Part shown: in pieces, positions 27,830-36,506 of the stretch
Position numbering within the stretch: position 1 is the first letter of the stretch
Layout: every line of letters begins with the position of its first letter
Assembly (NCBI RefSeq): GCF_005503535.1
Contig: NZ_SCNN01000001.1
Coordinates: forward strand, 496,001 to 560,000
DNA length: 64,000 nucleotides
Source: Mesorhizobium comanense
GTDB taxonomy: Bacteria; Pseudomonadota; Alphaproteobacteria; Rhizobiales; Rhizobiaceae
Reading direction: 5' to 3'
Position numbers and translations under genes: made by a program
Notes under the pieces: generated by a model
What the model saw: only the letters and a program-made list of their open reading frames with translations
Database searches by the model: none
Told to the model about the DNA's origin: nothing

Positions 27830-29359
27830 TCAGGCCGGGGTCATCAGGGCCGGCAGCAGCGCGCCGGAAATATGCTGCACCACCTTGACGCCCTTGGCGT
27901 GCACGATCGGCTGGGCGAACTGCATCAGCGGCAGCACATAGGCCTGCTCGGCGATGTACTTGTCGACTTCTTTCCAGCCGGCAATGCGCTTGGCCTCGTC
28001 CTTCTCGCCCCACAGCGGGCCGATCTTGGCGTCGAGGTCGTCGGTCTTCCAGGACGAGTGCGGCGAAGGGCCGAACATGGCGAAGCCGGTCGACGTCGTC
28101 GGATCGCCGATGGCGTTGCCCCAATTGTAGAAGGCCGCCGGCGCCAGCTTGTGCGCGGCGCGCAGTTCGTAGTGCTTGGCGATTTCGTAGACCTCGATGG
28201 TCGCTTCGATGCCGACCTTGCGCCACATGCCGACGATCGCCTGCACCATCTCGTAGTCCTTGGGCTTGAAGCCCTTGGTGGTCTGGATGGTGATCTTGGC
28301 CGGCTTTTCGGGCGAGTAGCCGGAAGCCTTGAGCAGTTCCTTGGCCTTTTCGGGATTGTGCTCGACCTTGATCGACGGATCGTAGGCCGCGTATTCCGGC
28401 GTCTCCAGCGTGTCGATCGGCTGGCCGTAGCCGCGCAGCAGCCGCTTGACCAGCAATTCCTTGTCCACCGACATCACGGCAGCCTGGCGGACATTCTTGT
28501 CCAGCATGGCGTCCTTGTTGTTGAAGAAGATCATGCCGATGTCGGAAACATTCTTGATCGAGCCGGCAAGGCCGTCCTTGGCGATCAGGCGGTCGTACTC
28601 CTCATAGGGGATTTCGAGCGTGACCTGCGAAGAGCCGGATTCGATCTCGGCGACGCGGCTTGCCGCATCGGTGACGAACTTGATGGTCACGTTCTCGAAA
28701 GCAGGCTTGCCGCCCCAGTAATCCGGATTGGCCTTCAGCCGCAGGAAGGCGTTGCGTTCGAATTTCTCGACCATGTACGGGCCGGTGCCGATGGGCGCCT
28801 TTTCGAAGCCTTCAGCACCTACCTTCTCGTAATAGGCCTTGGGCATGATGTAGCCGGTGAGGAACGACATCCACTTGAAATAGACCGGATCGAACTGCAC
28901 CACGTCGCCAGTGATCCTGTTGCCGTCGATCTTGAAGTTGTTGACGTTCTTCCAGACGAACTGGATCGGGTTGCCAGTCTTCTCGTCGCCCGCGCGCTGC
29001 AGCGACCAGACCACGTCTTCCGGCGTGAAGGGCGAGCCGTCATGCCATTTCACGCCCTCGCGCACGGTCATCATCACCTTGGTGCGGTCGTCGTTCCAGC
29101 CCCATTCGGTCAGCAGGCCCGGCGCGAACGACAGGTCGGGCTTTTGCGGGATGAACTGGTCGAACACCGACTGGTAGAGACCCTGGATGGTCGGATTGAC
29201 CGCCGACGGTCCGGTGGTCGGGTCCCAGGACGGCAGATTGACATTGTAGGCGATGGTGAGTTCGCCGGCCGCGGCCCTGGCGATGCGCGGCAGGCCAATA
29301 GCGGCCACGCCGAGCGCGGCGGCACTGTATCCCAGCAATTCACGTCTGTTGATTGTCAT
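27830..29359 (-). CDS. Peptide-family ABC transporter substrate-binding protein (SBP family 5)
   Basis: This 509-residue periplasmic binding protein of the OppA/DppA family has an N-terminal RRELLGYSAAALGVAAIGLP that fits a Tat-type or Sec signal, cleaved near ARAAAGE. Family stretches are VREGVKWHDGSPFTPEDVVWSL and KAPIGTGPYMVEKFERN. It is encoded directly before the permeases and after an FAD oxidoreductase gene. Family members bind peptides but also sugars, opines and aromatic compounds. The surrounding aromatic-CoA genes make an aromatic or aminated substrate plausible. Confidence 0.92.
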   Translation of the reverse strand: MTINRRELLGYSAAALGVAAIGLPRIARAAAGELTIAYNVNLPSWDPTTGPSAVNPTIQGLYQSVFDQFIPQKPDLSFAPGLLTEWGWNDDRTKVMMTVREGVKWHDGSPFTPEDVVWSLQRAGDEKTGNPIQFVWKNVNNFKIDGNRITGDVVQFDPVYFKWMSFLTGYIMPKAYYEKVGAEGFEKAPIGTGPYMVEKFERNAFLRLKANPDYWGGKPAFENVTIKFVTDAASRVAEIESGSSQVTLEIPYEEYDRLIAKDGLAGSIKNVSDIGMIFFNNKDAMLDKNVRQAAVMSVDKELLVKRLLRGYGQPIDTLETPEYAAYDPSIKVEHNPEKAKELLKASGYSPEKPAKITIQTTKGFKPKDYEMVQAIVGMWRKVGIEATIEVYEIAKHYELRAAHKLAPAAFYNWGNAIGDPTTSTGFAMFGPSPHSSWKTDDLDAKIGPLWGEKDEAKRIAGWKEVDKYIAEQAYVLPLMQFAQPIVHAKGVKVVQHISGALLPALMTPA

Positions 29360-29469
29360 GGTCGTTCCCCTTGTTGGTTATTGTCTCTGCGCGGCACTGT
29401 CACTTTGTTGGTTCGGGCTTCGTGGGCAGCAGCGCGTTGCCTCTCGTCGCCTCTGCGAAAATCGTCGGG

Positions 29470-31044
29470 TTACCTCCCGCCAAGCTGTTGCGCGAGCATG
29501 AAACCCGAGGCGGCACCGGTGCCGGCGCCCGGCCACGTCGCTGCGCCAGTGAGATGCAGATTGGCGACCGGCGTGTTCCAGCCGGCATAGCCGCGCGCCG
29601 GGCGGAACAGAAAGTTTTGCGCCAGATGGTGGCTGCCGCAGACCTGGTCGCCGCCGACGAGGTTCGGGTTTTCGCGCTCCAGGTCGATTGGCGAGAACAC
29701 CGACCGGCCAAGGACCTTGCCACGCAGGCCGGGCGCATAGGTTTCGATGATGTCGAGCACGCGCTCCGCATAGGCGTCCTTGATCTCATCCCAGGGCGCG
29801 GGCGCGATCTTGCCGGCGGCATCAGCGGCGATTTCGGCAGGCAGCATGCGGACCTGCACCCAAAGCACGTGCTTGCCTTGAGGCGCGCGCGAAGGATCGA
29901 TCGTAGTCGGCTGGCCGACGACCAGCACGGGTTGGTCGGGCAGCATGCCCGCCATCGCCTGCTGGTAGGTGCGCGACATGGCGTCGAGCGACGGCGACAG
30001 ATGCACATAGGCGAATTGCCGAAGCTCGGCCCCCGCGCTCCAGTCCGGCAGATCGTCGAGCGCCAGATGGATCATCATCGTGCCTGGCGCGTAGCGGAAT
30101 TTCCGCATCGCCGTGTCGAAGCCGGCATCGCCGGACCCGTTGGGCAGCAGCTTGCCGGCCAGTGTCCGGGGCGCGACGCCTGCGATGACCGCCTTGGCGG
30201 CGGTATGCGTCTCGCCGGAAGCCAGCCGCACCCCCATTGCCTTGCCGCCGGATACGGTGATCTCGGTCACTTCGGCGCCAGTGACGATCTGGCCCCCGGC
30301 GGATGTCACCATGCCAGCCAGGGCCCGGATGATGGTATCGGCGCCGCCCTTGCCCAGCACCATGCCGAAACTTTGGTTCGCCATCGATTCCAGGTAGGGG
30401 AACACCGCGCCGCCGGCGATATCGGGCGCGAAGTCGAGATGCATGCCCCAGGTGGCAAGCGTTGCCCGCACATATGGGGACTCGAAAGTCTCCTCCAGCC
30501 ACGCGCGTGGCGACGACAACAGCAGCCGACCGGTGTCGAGTGCGCCGGTGACACCCTTCTTGCGCCACAGGTTCCACGCCGTGCCGGCAAGCGCGCGGGC
30601 GCCCATCGGCGAGCCGAGCAGCCGGAACAGATGCTCGGCCTCCGTCGGGAATGCGGCGACCAGTCTGCGCCATGTCGCGGCGTCCGCAGCGGAGAAAGCC
30701 GCCATGCGCGCCGCTGTCTTTTCCAGATCGTTGCTGACGCCGAACCAGCGCCCATCCGGGAAGGCGCTGGCGAAACAATCGGCGACCGGCGCGAACTCCA
30801 GACCTTGGCGGTTCAATTCATTTGCATATTTCCGATGGAAGGCGGAGCCCGCAAACAGGCTCAGATTCATCGCGCCGAAATCGTGGCGGAAGCCGGGAAG
30901 GGTGAATTCGCGGGTTTGCACGGCGCCGCCAATTGTTGCACTGCGCTCGAAAATCCCGGTTTTCCAGCCTTTGAGCGCCAAATGCGCGGCGCATGCCAGA
31001 CTGTTGTGGCCCGCCCCGACAAAGATGGCGTCGAACTCGCTCAC
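29470..31044 (-). CDS. Phytoene-dehydrogenase-like NAD(P)/FAD-dependent oxidoreductase (copy 1)
   Basis: This 524-residue flavoprotein has an N-terminal Rossmann motif (DAIFVGAGHNSLACAAHLA, residues 5-23), a GG doublet (ATIGGAVQTRE) and a C-terminal FAD-binding stretch (HLTGAATWPGAGTGAASGFML). It belongs to the amine-oxidase/phytoene-desaturase superfamily. It heads the leftward run of the island and diverges from the cyclase gene across a 119-base region holding site D. It is a paralogue of the protein at 32246. Its substrate is unknown; dehydrogenation of a cyclic or unsaturated intermediate is likely. Confidence 0.85.
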   Translation of the reverse strand: MSEFDAIFVGAGHNSLACAAHLALKGWKTGIFERSATIGGAVQTREFTLPGFRHDFGAMNLSLFAGSAFHRKYANELNRQGLEFAPVADCFASAFPDGRWFGVSNDLEKTAARMAAFSAADAATWRRLVAAFPTEAEHLFRLLGSPMGARALAGTAWNLWRKKGVTGALDTGRLLLSSPRAWLEETFESPYVRATLATWGMHLDFAPDIAGGAVFPYLESMANQSFGMVLGKGGADTIIRALAGMVTSAGGQIVTGAEVTEITVSGGKAMGVRLASGETHTAAKAVIAGVAPRTLAGKLLPNGSGDAGFDTAMRKFRYAPGTMMIHLALDDLPDWSAGAELRQFAYVHLSPSLDAMSRTYQQAMAGMLPDQPVLVVGQPTTIDPSRAPQGKHVLWVQVRMLPAEIAADAAGKIAPAPWDEIKDAYAERVLDIIETYAPGLRGKVLGRSVFSPIDLERENPNLVGGDQVCGSHHLAQNFLFRPARGYAGWNTPVANLHLTGAATWPGAGTGAASGFMLAQQLGGR

Positions 31045-31060
31045 GCCCCGTTCCCATTTC

Positions 31061-31074
31061 CTTTATGCTTAAAG
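31061..31074. promoter_or_regulatory. Candidate operator, site D, in the divergent promoter region
   Basis: CTTTATGCTTAAAG is a palindrome with one mismatched pair. It lies 17 bases from the start of the leftward oxidoreductase and 90 bases from the rightward cyclase gene. The half GCTTAAAG equals that of site C. It could control both arms of the island. Confidence 0.5.
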
Positions 31075-31163
31075 ATAATTGCAGATGCATATGTTTTCGT
31101 CTAGTAGGATATTAAGGGCCGAGACGAGCCTTCAGCATCAGCAAGAAAGAGGGAACAGACACC

Positions 31164-31955
31164 ATGGACACGCAAAAACTTCTCGGTGAAGTCGCCGGCC
31201 AGCTGCTTTCGGGCGCCATCAGGGTGGTCGACCTGTCAGCGCCGCTCGGACCCGACACGCCGCTGATCAAGCTGCCGCCGGAACTTGCCGTGGACACGCC
31301 GAAGGTCGAGATCCACAACATCTCCCGTTACGACAAGAACGGCCCCTGGTGGGCCTGGAACTGGCTGAAGCTCGGCGAGCATTCGGGAACGCATTTCGAT
31401 GCGCCGCAGCATTGGATCAGCGGCAAGGACTATCCGGACGGGGCCACCGACACCATTCCGGCGCAGAATTTCGTCGGCCCGGTCAATGTCATCGACTGCT
31501 CGAAGGAAGCCGCCGCCGACCACGATTTCCTGCTCACCGTCGACCACATCAAGGCCTGGGAAGCCAAGCATGGCGCCATCAACGCCGGCGAATGGGTGGT
31601 GATGCGCACCGACTGGTACAAGCGCAATGGTTCGGAAGCCGAATTCCTCAACGCCAACGAAACCGGCCCGCACACGCCCGGCCCGACCGCCGAGGCCATC
31701 CAGTTCCTGATCAGCAAGGATATCAAGGGCTGGGGCTCGGAGACGATCGGCACCGATGCAGGCAAGGCCGGCGGCATGGAGCCGCCATTCCCGGCGCACA
31801 CGCTGATGCACAAGGCCAATCGCTACGGTCTGGCCAGCCTCTGCAACCTCGACCAGTTGCCGCCGAAAGGCGCGATCCTGATCGCGGCACCGCTCAAGAT
31901 CGAGCACGGCACCGGCAGCCCGATCCGCGCGCTGGCGCTGGTGGCGGGCAAATAG
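31164..31955 (+). CDS. Cyclase-family metal-dependent hydrolase (kynurenine formamidase/isatin hydrolase superfamily)
   Basis: This 263-residue enzyme carries the family metal motif HSGTHFDAPQHW (H73, H77, D79, H83), and the later stretches DWYKRNG and FPAHTLMHKANRYGLASLCNLDQLPPKG. GAGGG precedes the start. Characterised relatives hydrolyse N-formylkynurenine or open the isatin ring to isatinate with a manganese or zinc ion. Its place opposite aminobenzoyl-CoA and indolepyruvate enzymes makes an isatin-hydrolase-like or formamidase role attractive, which I infer and cannot prove. It is the first gene of the rightward arm. Confidence 0.85.
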   Translation: MDTQKLLGEVAGQLLSGAIRVVDLSAPLGPDTPLIKLPPELAVDTPKVEIHNISRYDKNGPWWAWNWLKLGEHSGTHFDAPQHWISGKDYPDGATDTIPAQNFVGPVNVIDCSKEAAADHDFLLTVDHIKAWEAKHGAINAGEWVVMRTDWYKRNGSEAEFLNANETGPHTPGPTAEAIQFLISKDIKGWGSETIGTDAGKAGGMEPPFPAHTLMHKANRYGLASLCNLDQLPPKGAILIAAPLKIEHGTGSPIRALALVAGK

Positions 31956-32034
31956 AGCGAGGTGGGTCTTCGGGAGAAGATCATGCGGGTTGGCGAGGCG
32001 ATAGGGAAGCAGGTTGACGGCGGGCGAACTCCAC

Positions 32035-32196
32035 GGCGCCCCCCTCTGCCCTGCCGGGCATCTCCCCCACGAGGGGGGAGATTGGCTGTCATCACGACCT
32101 TCGCCAGTTTTCAACGTCGCATGAAAAGAGTCGGCGCCGAAGCTGCCAATCTCCCCCCTCGTGGGGGAGATGTCCGGCAGGACAGAGGGGGGCGCC
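32035..32196. repeat. Near-perfect 52-base inverted repeat
   Basis: Arms 32035-32086 and 32145-32196 match at 50 of 52 positions when one is reverse-complemented, starting GGCGCCCCCCTCTG and ending GGGGGGAGATTGGC. Each arm also contains a smaller CTCCCCC/GGGGGAG hairpin. The 58-base loop shows nothing coding. It fills most of the 290-base gap between the cyclase and oxidoreductase genes and looks like a dispersed intergenic element of this genus. It may reduce readthrough between the two genes. Confidence 0.85.
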
Positions 32197-32245
32197 ATAG
32201 AGCGCTGACCTCGCAAGGCTACCCGCTGCCCGTGAGAACCCGCCA

Positions 32246-33817
32246 ATGAGCGCCCCCGATCACATCATCGTCGGCAGCGGCATCAACGCGCTGGTCTGCG
32301 CGGCGATGATGGGCGGCAAGGGCGCCAAGGTACTCCTTCTTGAACGCAACGACCGCATCGGCGGCTGCATGCGCACCGAGGAGATCACCGCGCCCGGCTT
32401 TATCCACGACGTGATGGCGACGACCTTCGTGCTCTTCATCACGTCGCCGGCCTTTGCCGCGCTTGGCAGCGATCTCGCGCGCCACGGGCTGGAGTTCTGC
32501 CACACCGGCACGCCGACCGGCGTGCTGCGGCCGGATGGCAGTCATGCGGTGCTCACCACCGATCGCGCCGTCAATGTCGCCGCGCTGAATGCAATCGCAC
32601 CCGGGGAGGGCGATCGGCACGCCGACGACGTCGGCGGCATCGAGCGCAATGCCGGCCTGCTGTTCGGCTTGCTCGGCGGCGCGCTGTGGTCCTATCCCAC
32701 GGCGAAGCTGCTTGCCGGCGATGCCTGGCGGCGCGGCCCGCGTAACCTAGCGGCTTTCCTCGGCGACGCGCTGGTGCCGGCGCGCGGCTGGCTGGAGAGC
32801 ACTTACCAGTCCGAGACTGTCCGCGCCCTTTGGGCGCCCTGGGTGCTGCATGCCGGTCTCGGGCCGGAAGATGCTTTTTCCAGCCAGATCGCCAAGGTCA
32901 TCGCCTTCGCGCTGGAGGCGGCCGGCGCGCCGATCGTCAAAGGTGGCGCCAAGAACCTGCTCGCCGCCTTCGAGGCTCTGATCCGGGAACGTGGCGGGGA
33001 AATCCGCACCGGCGCCGATGTCGCCTCGATCATCCAGAGCGGCGGTCGCGCGACAGGCGTGCGGCTGGCTTCGGGCGAAACCATTACGGCGGGCAAGAGC
33101 GTTATCTGCTCGGTCACGCCAACGCAGCTTTACGGCCGCCTGCTCGGCGCGGATGCTCCAAAAGCCGATGTCGAGGCGACGCGGAACTATCGCTACGGCA
33201 AGGGCAATTTCCAGATCCACTACGCACTGGACAAACCACCGGCATGGCGCGGCGAAGGCCTCGACAAGGTTGCGTTGCTGCATCTGACGCCGGGGCTCGA
33301 TGGTGTCTCGAAGGCCTGCAACGAAGCGGCGCGCGGCATGCTGCCCGAAGTGCCGACCATCTGTGTCGGCCAGCCGCACGCGCTCGATCCGTCACGCTGC
33401 CCGCCGGGCAAGGCGATCCTGTGGCTGCAACTCCCCGAGGCGCCACGCCACATCAAGGGCGATGCGGCCGGCACACTGCAGGCGCCGGCCGATGGGCGGT
33501 GGACCGAGGCACTGCGCGAAGCCTACGCCGACCGCGTCGAGGCGATCCTTGCCAGCCATATCGACGGCTTCAAGGACAGCGTGATCGCGCGCCGCGCGTA
33601 TTCGCCGGCCGATCTCGAGGCGATGAACATCAATCTGGTCGGCGGCGACCCCTATGGCGGGTCCTCGACCATCGACCAAGCCTTCCTGTGGCGGCCATTC
33701 AAGTCCAGCCGCAACCATCAGACCGGCATCAAGGGCCTTTATCATATCGGCGCCTCGACGCATCCGGGCGCGGGCCTCGGCGGCGGCTCCGGCTTTCTCC
33801 TGGCGGGGAGGCTGTGA
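32246..33817 (+). CDS. Phytoene-dehydrogenase-like NAD(P)/FAD-dependent oxidoreductase (copy 2)
   Basis: This 523-residue flavoprotein has DHIIVGSGINALVCAAMM as Rossmann motif, NDRIGGCMRTEEI and the C-terminal GASTHPGAGLGGGSGFLLAG. It is alignable with the oxidoreductase at 29470 by eye throughout (for example VRLASGETITAGKSVI against VRLASGETHTAAKAVI). Two diverged copies on the two arms suggest successive dehydrogenations or a heteromeric enzyme. Its stop overlaps the MarR start by one base (TGATG). Confidence 0.85.
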   Translation: MSAPDHIIVGSGINALVCAAMMGGKGAKVLLLERNDRIGGCMRTEEITAPGFIHDVMATTFVLFITSPAFAALGSDLARHGLEFCHTGTPTGVLRPDGSHAVLTTDRAVNVAALNAIAPGEGDRHADDVGGIERNAGLLFGLLGGALWSYPTAKLLAGDAWRRGPRNLAAFLGDALVPARGWLESTYQSETVRALWAPWVLHAGLGPEDAFSSQIAKVIAFALEAAGAPIVKGGAKNLLAAFEALIRERGGEIRTGADVASIIQSGGRATGVRLASGETITAGKSVICSVTPTQLYGRLLGADAPKADVEATRNYRYGKGNFQIHYALDKPPAWRGEGLDKVALLHLTPGLDGVSKACNEAARGMLPEVPTICVGQPHALDPSRCPPGKAILWLQLPEAPRHIKGDAAGTLQAPADGRWTEALREAYADRVEAILASHIDGFKDSVIARRAYSPADLEAMNINLVGGDPYGGSSTIDQAFLWRPFKSSRNHQTGIKGLYHIGASTHPGAGLGGGSGFLLAGRL

Positions 33818-34299
33818 TGGAGCAGAAGGTGGCGGAAAAGCGCCAGCGCATATCGACGCTCGGCCAGATCGGCCTGCAGCAGTTCGCGCCCTATCTGATG
33901 AACCGCATCATGGGCCGCTACAACGCCACCTTGCGCGACGATTTCCGCAAGCAAGGGCTGACGATTTCGCAGGTTCGCACGCTGGCCGTGCTCTCGGTCA
34001 CCGACGGTGTCACCGTCAATGATCTTTCGGTCTATACGGTCATCGAGCAGTCCACACTCAGCCGCACGCTCGATGCGCTGGAAGGGCAGGGGCTGGTGCG
34101 GCGCGAGCAGGGCGTCACCGATAGCCGCATACGCCATGTGTTCCTGACCGATGATGGGCGCGCGCTGTTCACGCGCGCCTGGCCGGCCATGCACGATGCC
34201 TTCGAGGCGATGTTCGACGACATCGACGATGCCGAATATTCGGCGCTCATCGCGACATTGCAGAAGATGCTTAAGAACATCCGCAAGCACGACATCTAG
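33817..34299 (+). CDS. MarR-family transcriptional regulator
   Basis: This 160-residue winged-helix protein shows LTISQVRTLAVLSVTDGVTVNDL, then the recognition helix EQSTLSRTLDALEGQGLVRRE and wing VTDSRIRHVFLTDDG. The ATG at 33817 overlaps the preceding stop; a much longer open frame in this phase is a shadow of the oxidoreductase gene. It is embedded in the rightward arm before IorA-IorB. It is the second MarR gene in the island, and either could recognise sites A to D. Confidence 0.9.
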   Translation: MEQKVAEKRQRISTLGQIGLQQFAPYLMNRIMGRYNATLRDDFRKQGLTISQVRTLAVLSVTDGVTVNDLSVYTVIEQSTLSRTLDALEGQGLVRREQGVTDSRIRHVFLTDDGRALFTRAWPAMHDAFEAMFDDIDDAEYSALIATLQKMLKNIRKHDI

Positions 34300-34352
34300 A
34301 CGTACGCGCCGACTCTCGGGCGACGGGAAGGCGGCAACGGAAGGAGGCAGAA

Positions 34353-36506
34353 ATGGCCGAACGGTCTTTCGCCAGGGAAGTCGAAAAGCTGAGGCTCGGC
34401 GCGGGCGAGGAATTCGCTGGCGAGGGCATCCTCGCCATCACCAAGGCGCTGCTGCAATGCGGCGTCGGCTATGTCGGCGGCTACCAGGGCGCGCCGATCA
34501 GCCATCTGATGGACGTGCTGGCCGACGCGCAGGACATTCTGGGCGAACTCGGCGTGCATTTCGAGGCCAGCGCCTCGGAAGCGACCGCCACCGCCATGCT
34601 GGCCGCCTCGGTGCATTATCCCATTCGCGGTGCCGCGACCTTCAAGTCGACCGTCGGCACCAATGTCGCTTCCGACGCGCTCGCCAATCTTGCATCCGGC
34701 GGCGTCACCGGCGGCGCGTTGATCATCGTTGGCGAGGACTACGGCGAAGGCTCCTCCATCATGCAGGAGCGCAGCCACGCCTTCGCCATGAAGAGCCAGG
34801 TCTGGCTGCTCGACCCGCGCCCCAACCTGCCCTCGATCGTCAAGGCGGTGGAGGATGGTTTCGAACTGTCGGAGATCTCCAACACGCCGGTCATGCTGCA
34901 GGTGCGCATCCGCTGCTGCCATGTGCACGGCCACTTCATCGCCAAGGACAACAAGCGACCGCCGATGACGGTTGCCGATGCGCTGTCGGCGCCGCGCCGC
35001 GACACCGGCCGTATCGTGTTGCCGCCCGCTTCCTTCCTGCACGAAAAAGAGAAGGTCGCGAAACGCTGGCCGGCGGCGGTGGACTTCATCAGAAAGAACA
35101 AGATCAACGAGTTCTTCGGTTCGGACCACGGTTCGGTCGGCATCGTCATGCAGGGCGGCATGTACAATTCCGTTATCCGCGCCTTGCAGAGGCTTGGTCT
35201 CGCCGACACCTATGGCGAGACCGATGTGCCGCTCTACGTGCTCAACGCCGTCTACCCCCTGGTGGACGATGAATTCCTGTCCTTCTGCGAGGGCAAGCAG
35301 GCGGTGCTGGTGGTCGAGGAAGGCCAGCCCAATTACATCGAGCAGGCCTTTGCGGCGATGCTGCACAAGGCCGGGCGCGGCACCAGGCTTGTGGGCAAGG
35401 AATATCTGCCGATGGCCGGCGAATATACCGGCCAGGTCATGCTCGACGGCATCGGCGCCTTCCTGCGCGCCGAGGCGCCGCATCTGCTGCCCGGCGAGGT
35501 CCGCGCGCCCAACAAGGTCGGCGACGGCATCGACACGGCGGACCTGATCAATGTCGTGCCCGGTCGGCCGCCGGGCTTCTGCATCGGTTGCCCGGAGCGG
35601 CCGATCTTCGCCGCAACCAAGCTGGTCGAGCAGGAACTCGGCAAGCACCACATCGCTTCCGATATTGGCTGCCATTTGTTCTCGATCATGCCGCCCTTCG
35701 AGCTCGGCGCGACCACCATGGGCTACGGGCTTGGGCCGGCATCGGCATCGGCCTTCAATTCGCCTGATGCAAAGCGTCGTTCGATCTCCTTCGTCGGCGA
35801 TGGCGGCTTCTGGCATAACGGCCTGACGTCTTCGATCGGCAACGCGGTTTTCAACAAGAATGACGGCGTGATCGTCATCGTCGACAATTTCTATTCGGCC
35901 GCCACAGGCGGCCAGGACATCCTATCGTCGCGCGCCTCCAACCGGACCAAGTCGACAAAGCACCCGATCACCGAGGCGGTGAAGGGCATGGGTGTCAAAT
36001 GGCTGCGCCACATCGACCGCACCTACGATGTGGGCAAGATGCAGGACACTTTGCGCGAGGCTCTGACGACGGAGGAGAAGGGACCGAAGGTCATCGTCGC
36101 CTCGTCCGAATGCATGCTGAACCGCCAGCGCCGCGAGAAGCCGCTGGTCGACAAGGCGATCAAGGGCGGCGAGCGCGTGGTGAAACCGAAGTTCGGCGTC
36201 GACGAGGACATCTGCACCGGCGACCACGCCTGCATGCGGCTCTCCGGCTGTCCGTCGCTGTCGGTCAAGTCGCTCGACGATCCCCTGCGCGATGACCCGG
36301 TGGCCTCGATCGACCAGAACTGCGTTGGCTGCGGCAATTGCGGCGAGGTGGCCGACGCGGCGGTGCTGTGTCCGTCCTTCTACCGTGCCGACGTCGTGCA
36401 CAATCCCGGCCGCTGGGATCGCTTCCTGGAAAATGCGCGCCGCGCGGTGATCGGCCTCTTGCAGCGGCGGCGCGAAAGCCGGCGCCTGACATTCGCCGAT
36501 GCTTGA
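34353..36506 (+). CDS. iorA: Indolepyruvate ferredoxin oxidoreductase, alpha subunit type
   Basis: This 717-residue protein decarboxylates aryl-2-oxo acids such as indolepyruvate to the acyl-CoA with an iron-sulfur acceptor. It has an N-terminal pyrimidine-binding domain (VGYVGGYQGAPISHLMD), a thiamine diphosphate motif GDGGFWHNG...N near residues 482-513, and a C-terminal ferredoxin domain. The second cluster is canonical (CVGCGNC...CP, from about 656). The first has CTGDHAC near 617, with aspartate where the second cysteine normally is. AAGGAGG precedes the ATG. It overlaps the beta-type gene by eight bases. Confidence 0.92.
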   Translation: MAERSFAREVEKLRLGAGEEFAGEGILAITKALLQCGVGYVGGYQGAPISHLMDVLADAQDILGELGVHFEASASEATATAMLAASVHYPIRGAATFKSTVGTNVASDALANLASGGVTGGALIIVGEDYGEGSSIMQERSHAFAMKSQVWLLDPRPNLPSIVKAVEDGFELSEISNTPVMLQVRIRCCHVHGHFIAKDNKRPPMTVADALSAPRRDTGRIVLPPASFLHEKEKVAKRWPAAVDFIRKNKINEFFGSDHGSVGIVMQGGMYNSVIRALQRLGLADTYGETDVPLYVLNAVYPLVDDEFLSFCEGKQAVLVVEEGQPNYIEQAFAAMLHKAGRGTRLVGKEYLPMAGEYTGQVMLDGIGAFLRAEAPHLLPGEVRAPNKVGDGIDTADLINVVPGRPPGFCIGCPERPIFAATKLVEQELGKHHIASDIGCHLFSIMPPFELGATTMGYGLGPASASAFNSPDAKRRSISFVGDGGFWHNGLTSSIGNAVFNKNDGVIVIVDNFYSAATGGQDILSSRASNRTKSTKHPITEAVKGMGVKWLRHIDRTYDVGKMQDTLREALTTEEKGPKVIVASSECMLNRQRREKPLVDKAIKGGERVVKPKFGVDEDICTGDHACMRLSGCPSLSVKSLDDPLRDDPVASIDQNCVGCGNCGEVADAAVLCPSFYRADVVHNPGRWDRFLENARRAVIGLLQRRRESRRLTFADA

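Noticed and set aside
27545..29590. A 681-codon open frame on the plus strand
   Set aside because: It is antisense to the binding-protein gene and lacks any known motif.
32830..33816. N-terminal extension of the second MarR gene to over 480 codons
   Set aside because: It overlaps the FAD oxidoreductase in another frame; the MarR domain starts at 33817 right at the previous stop.
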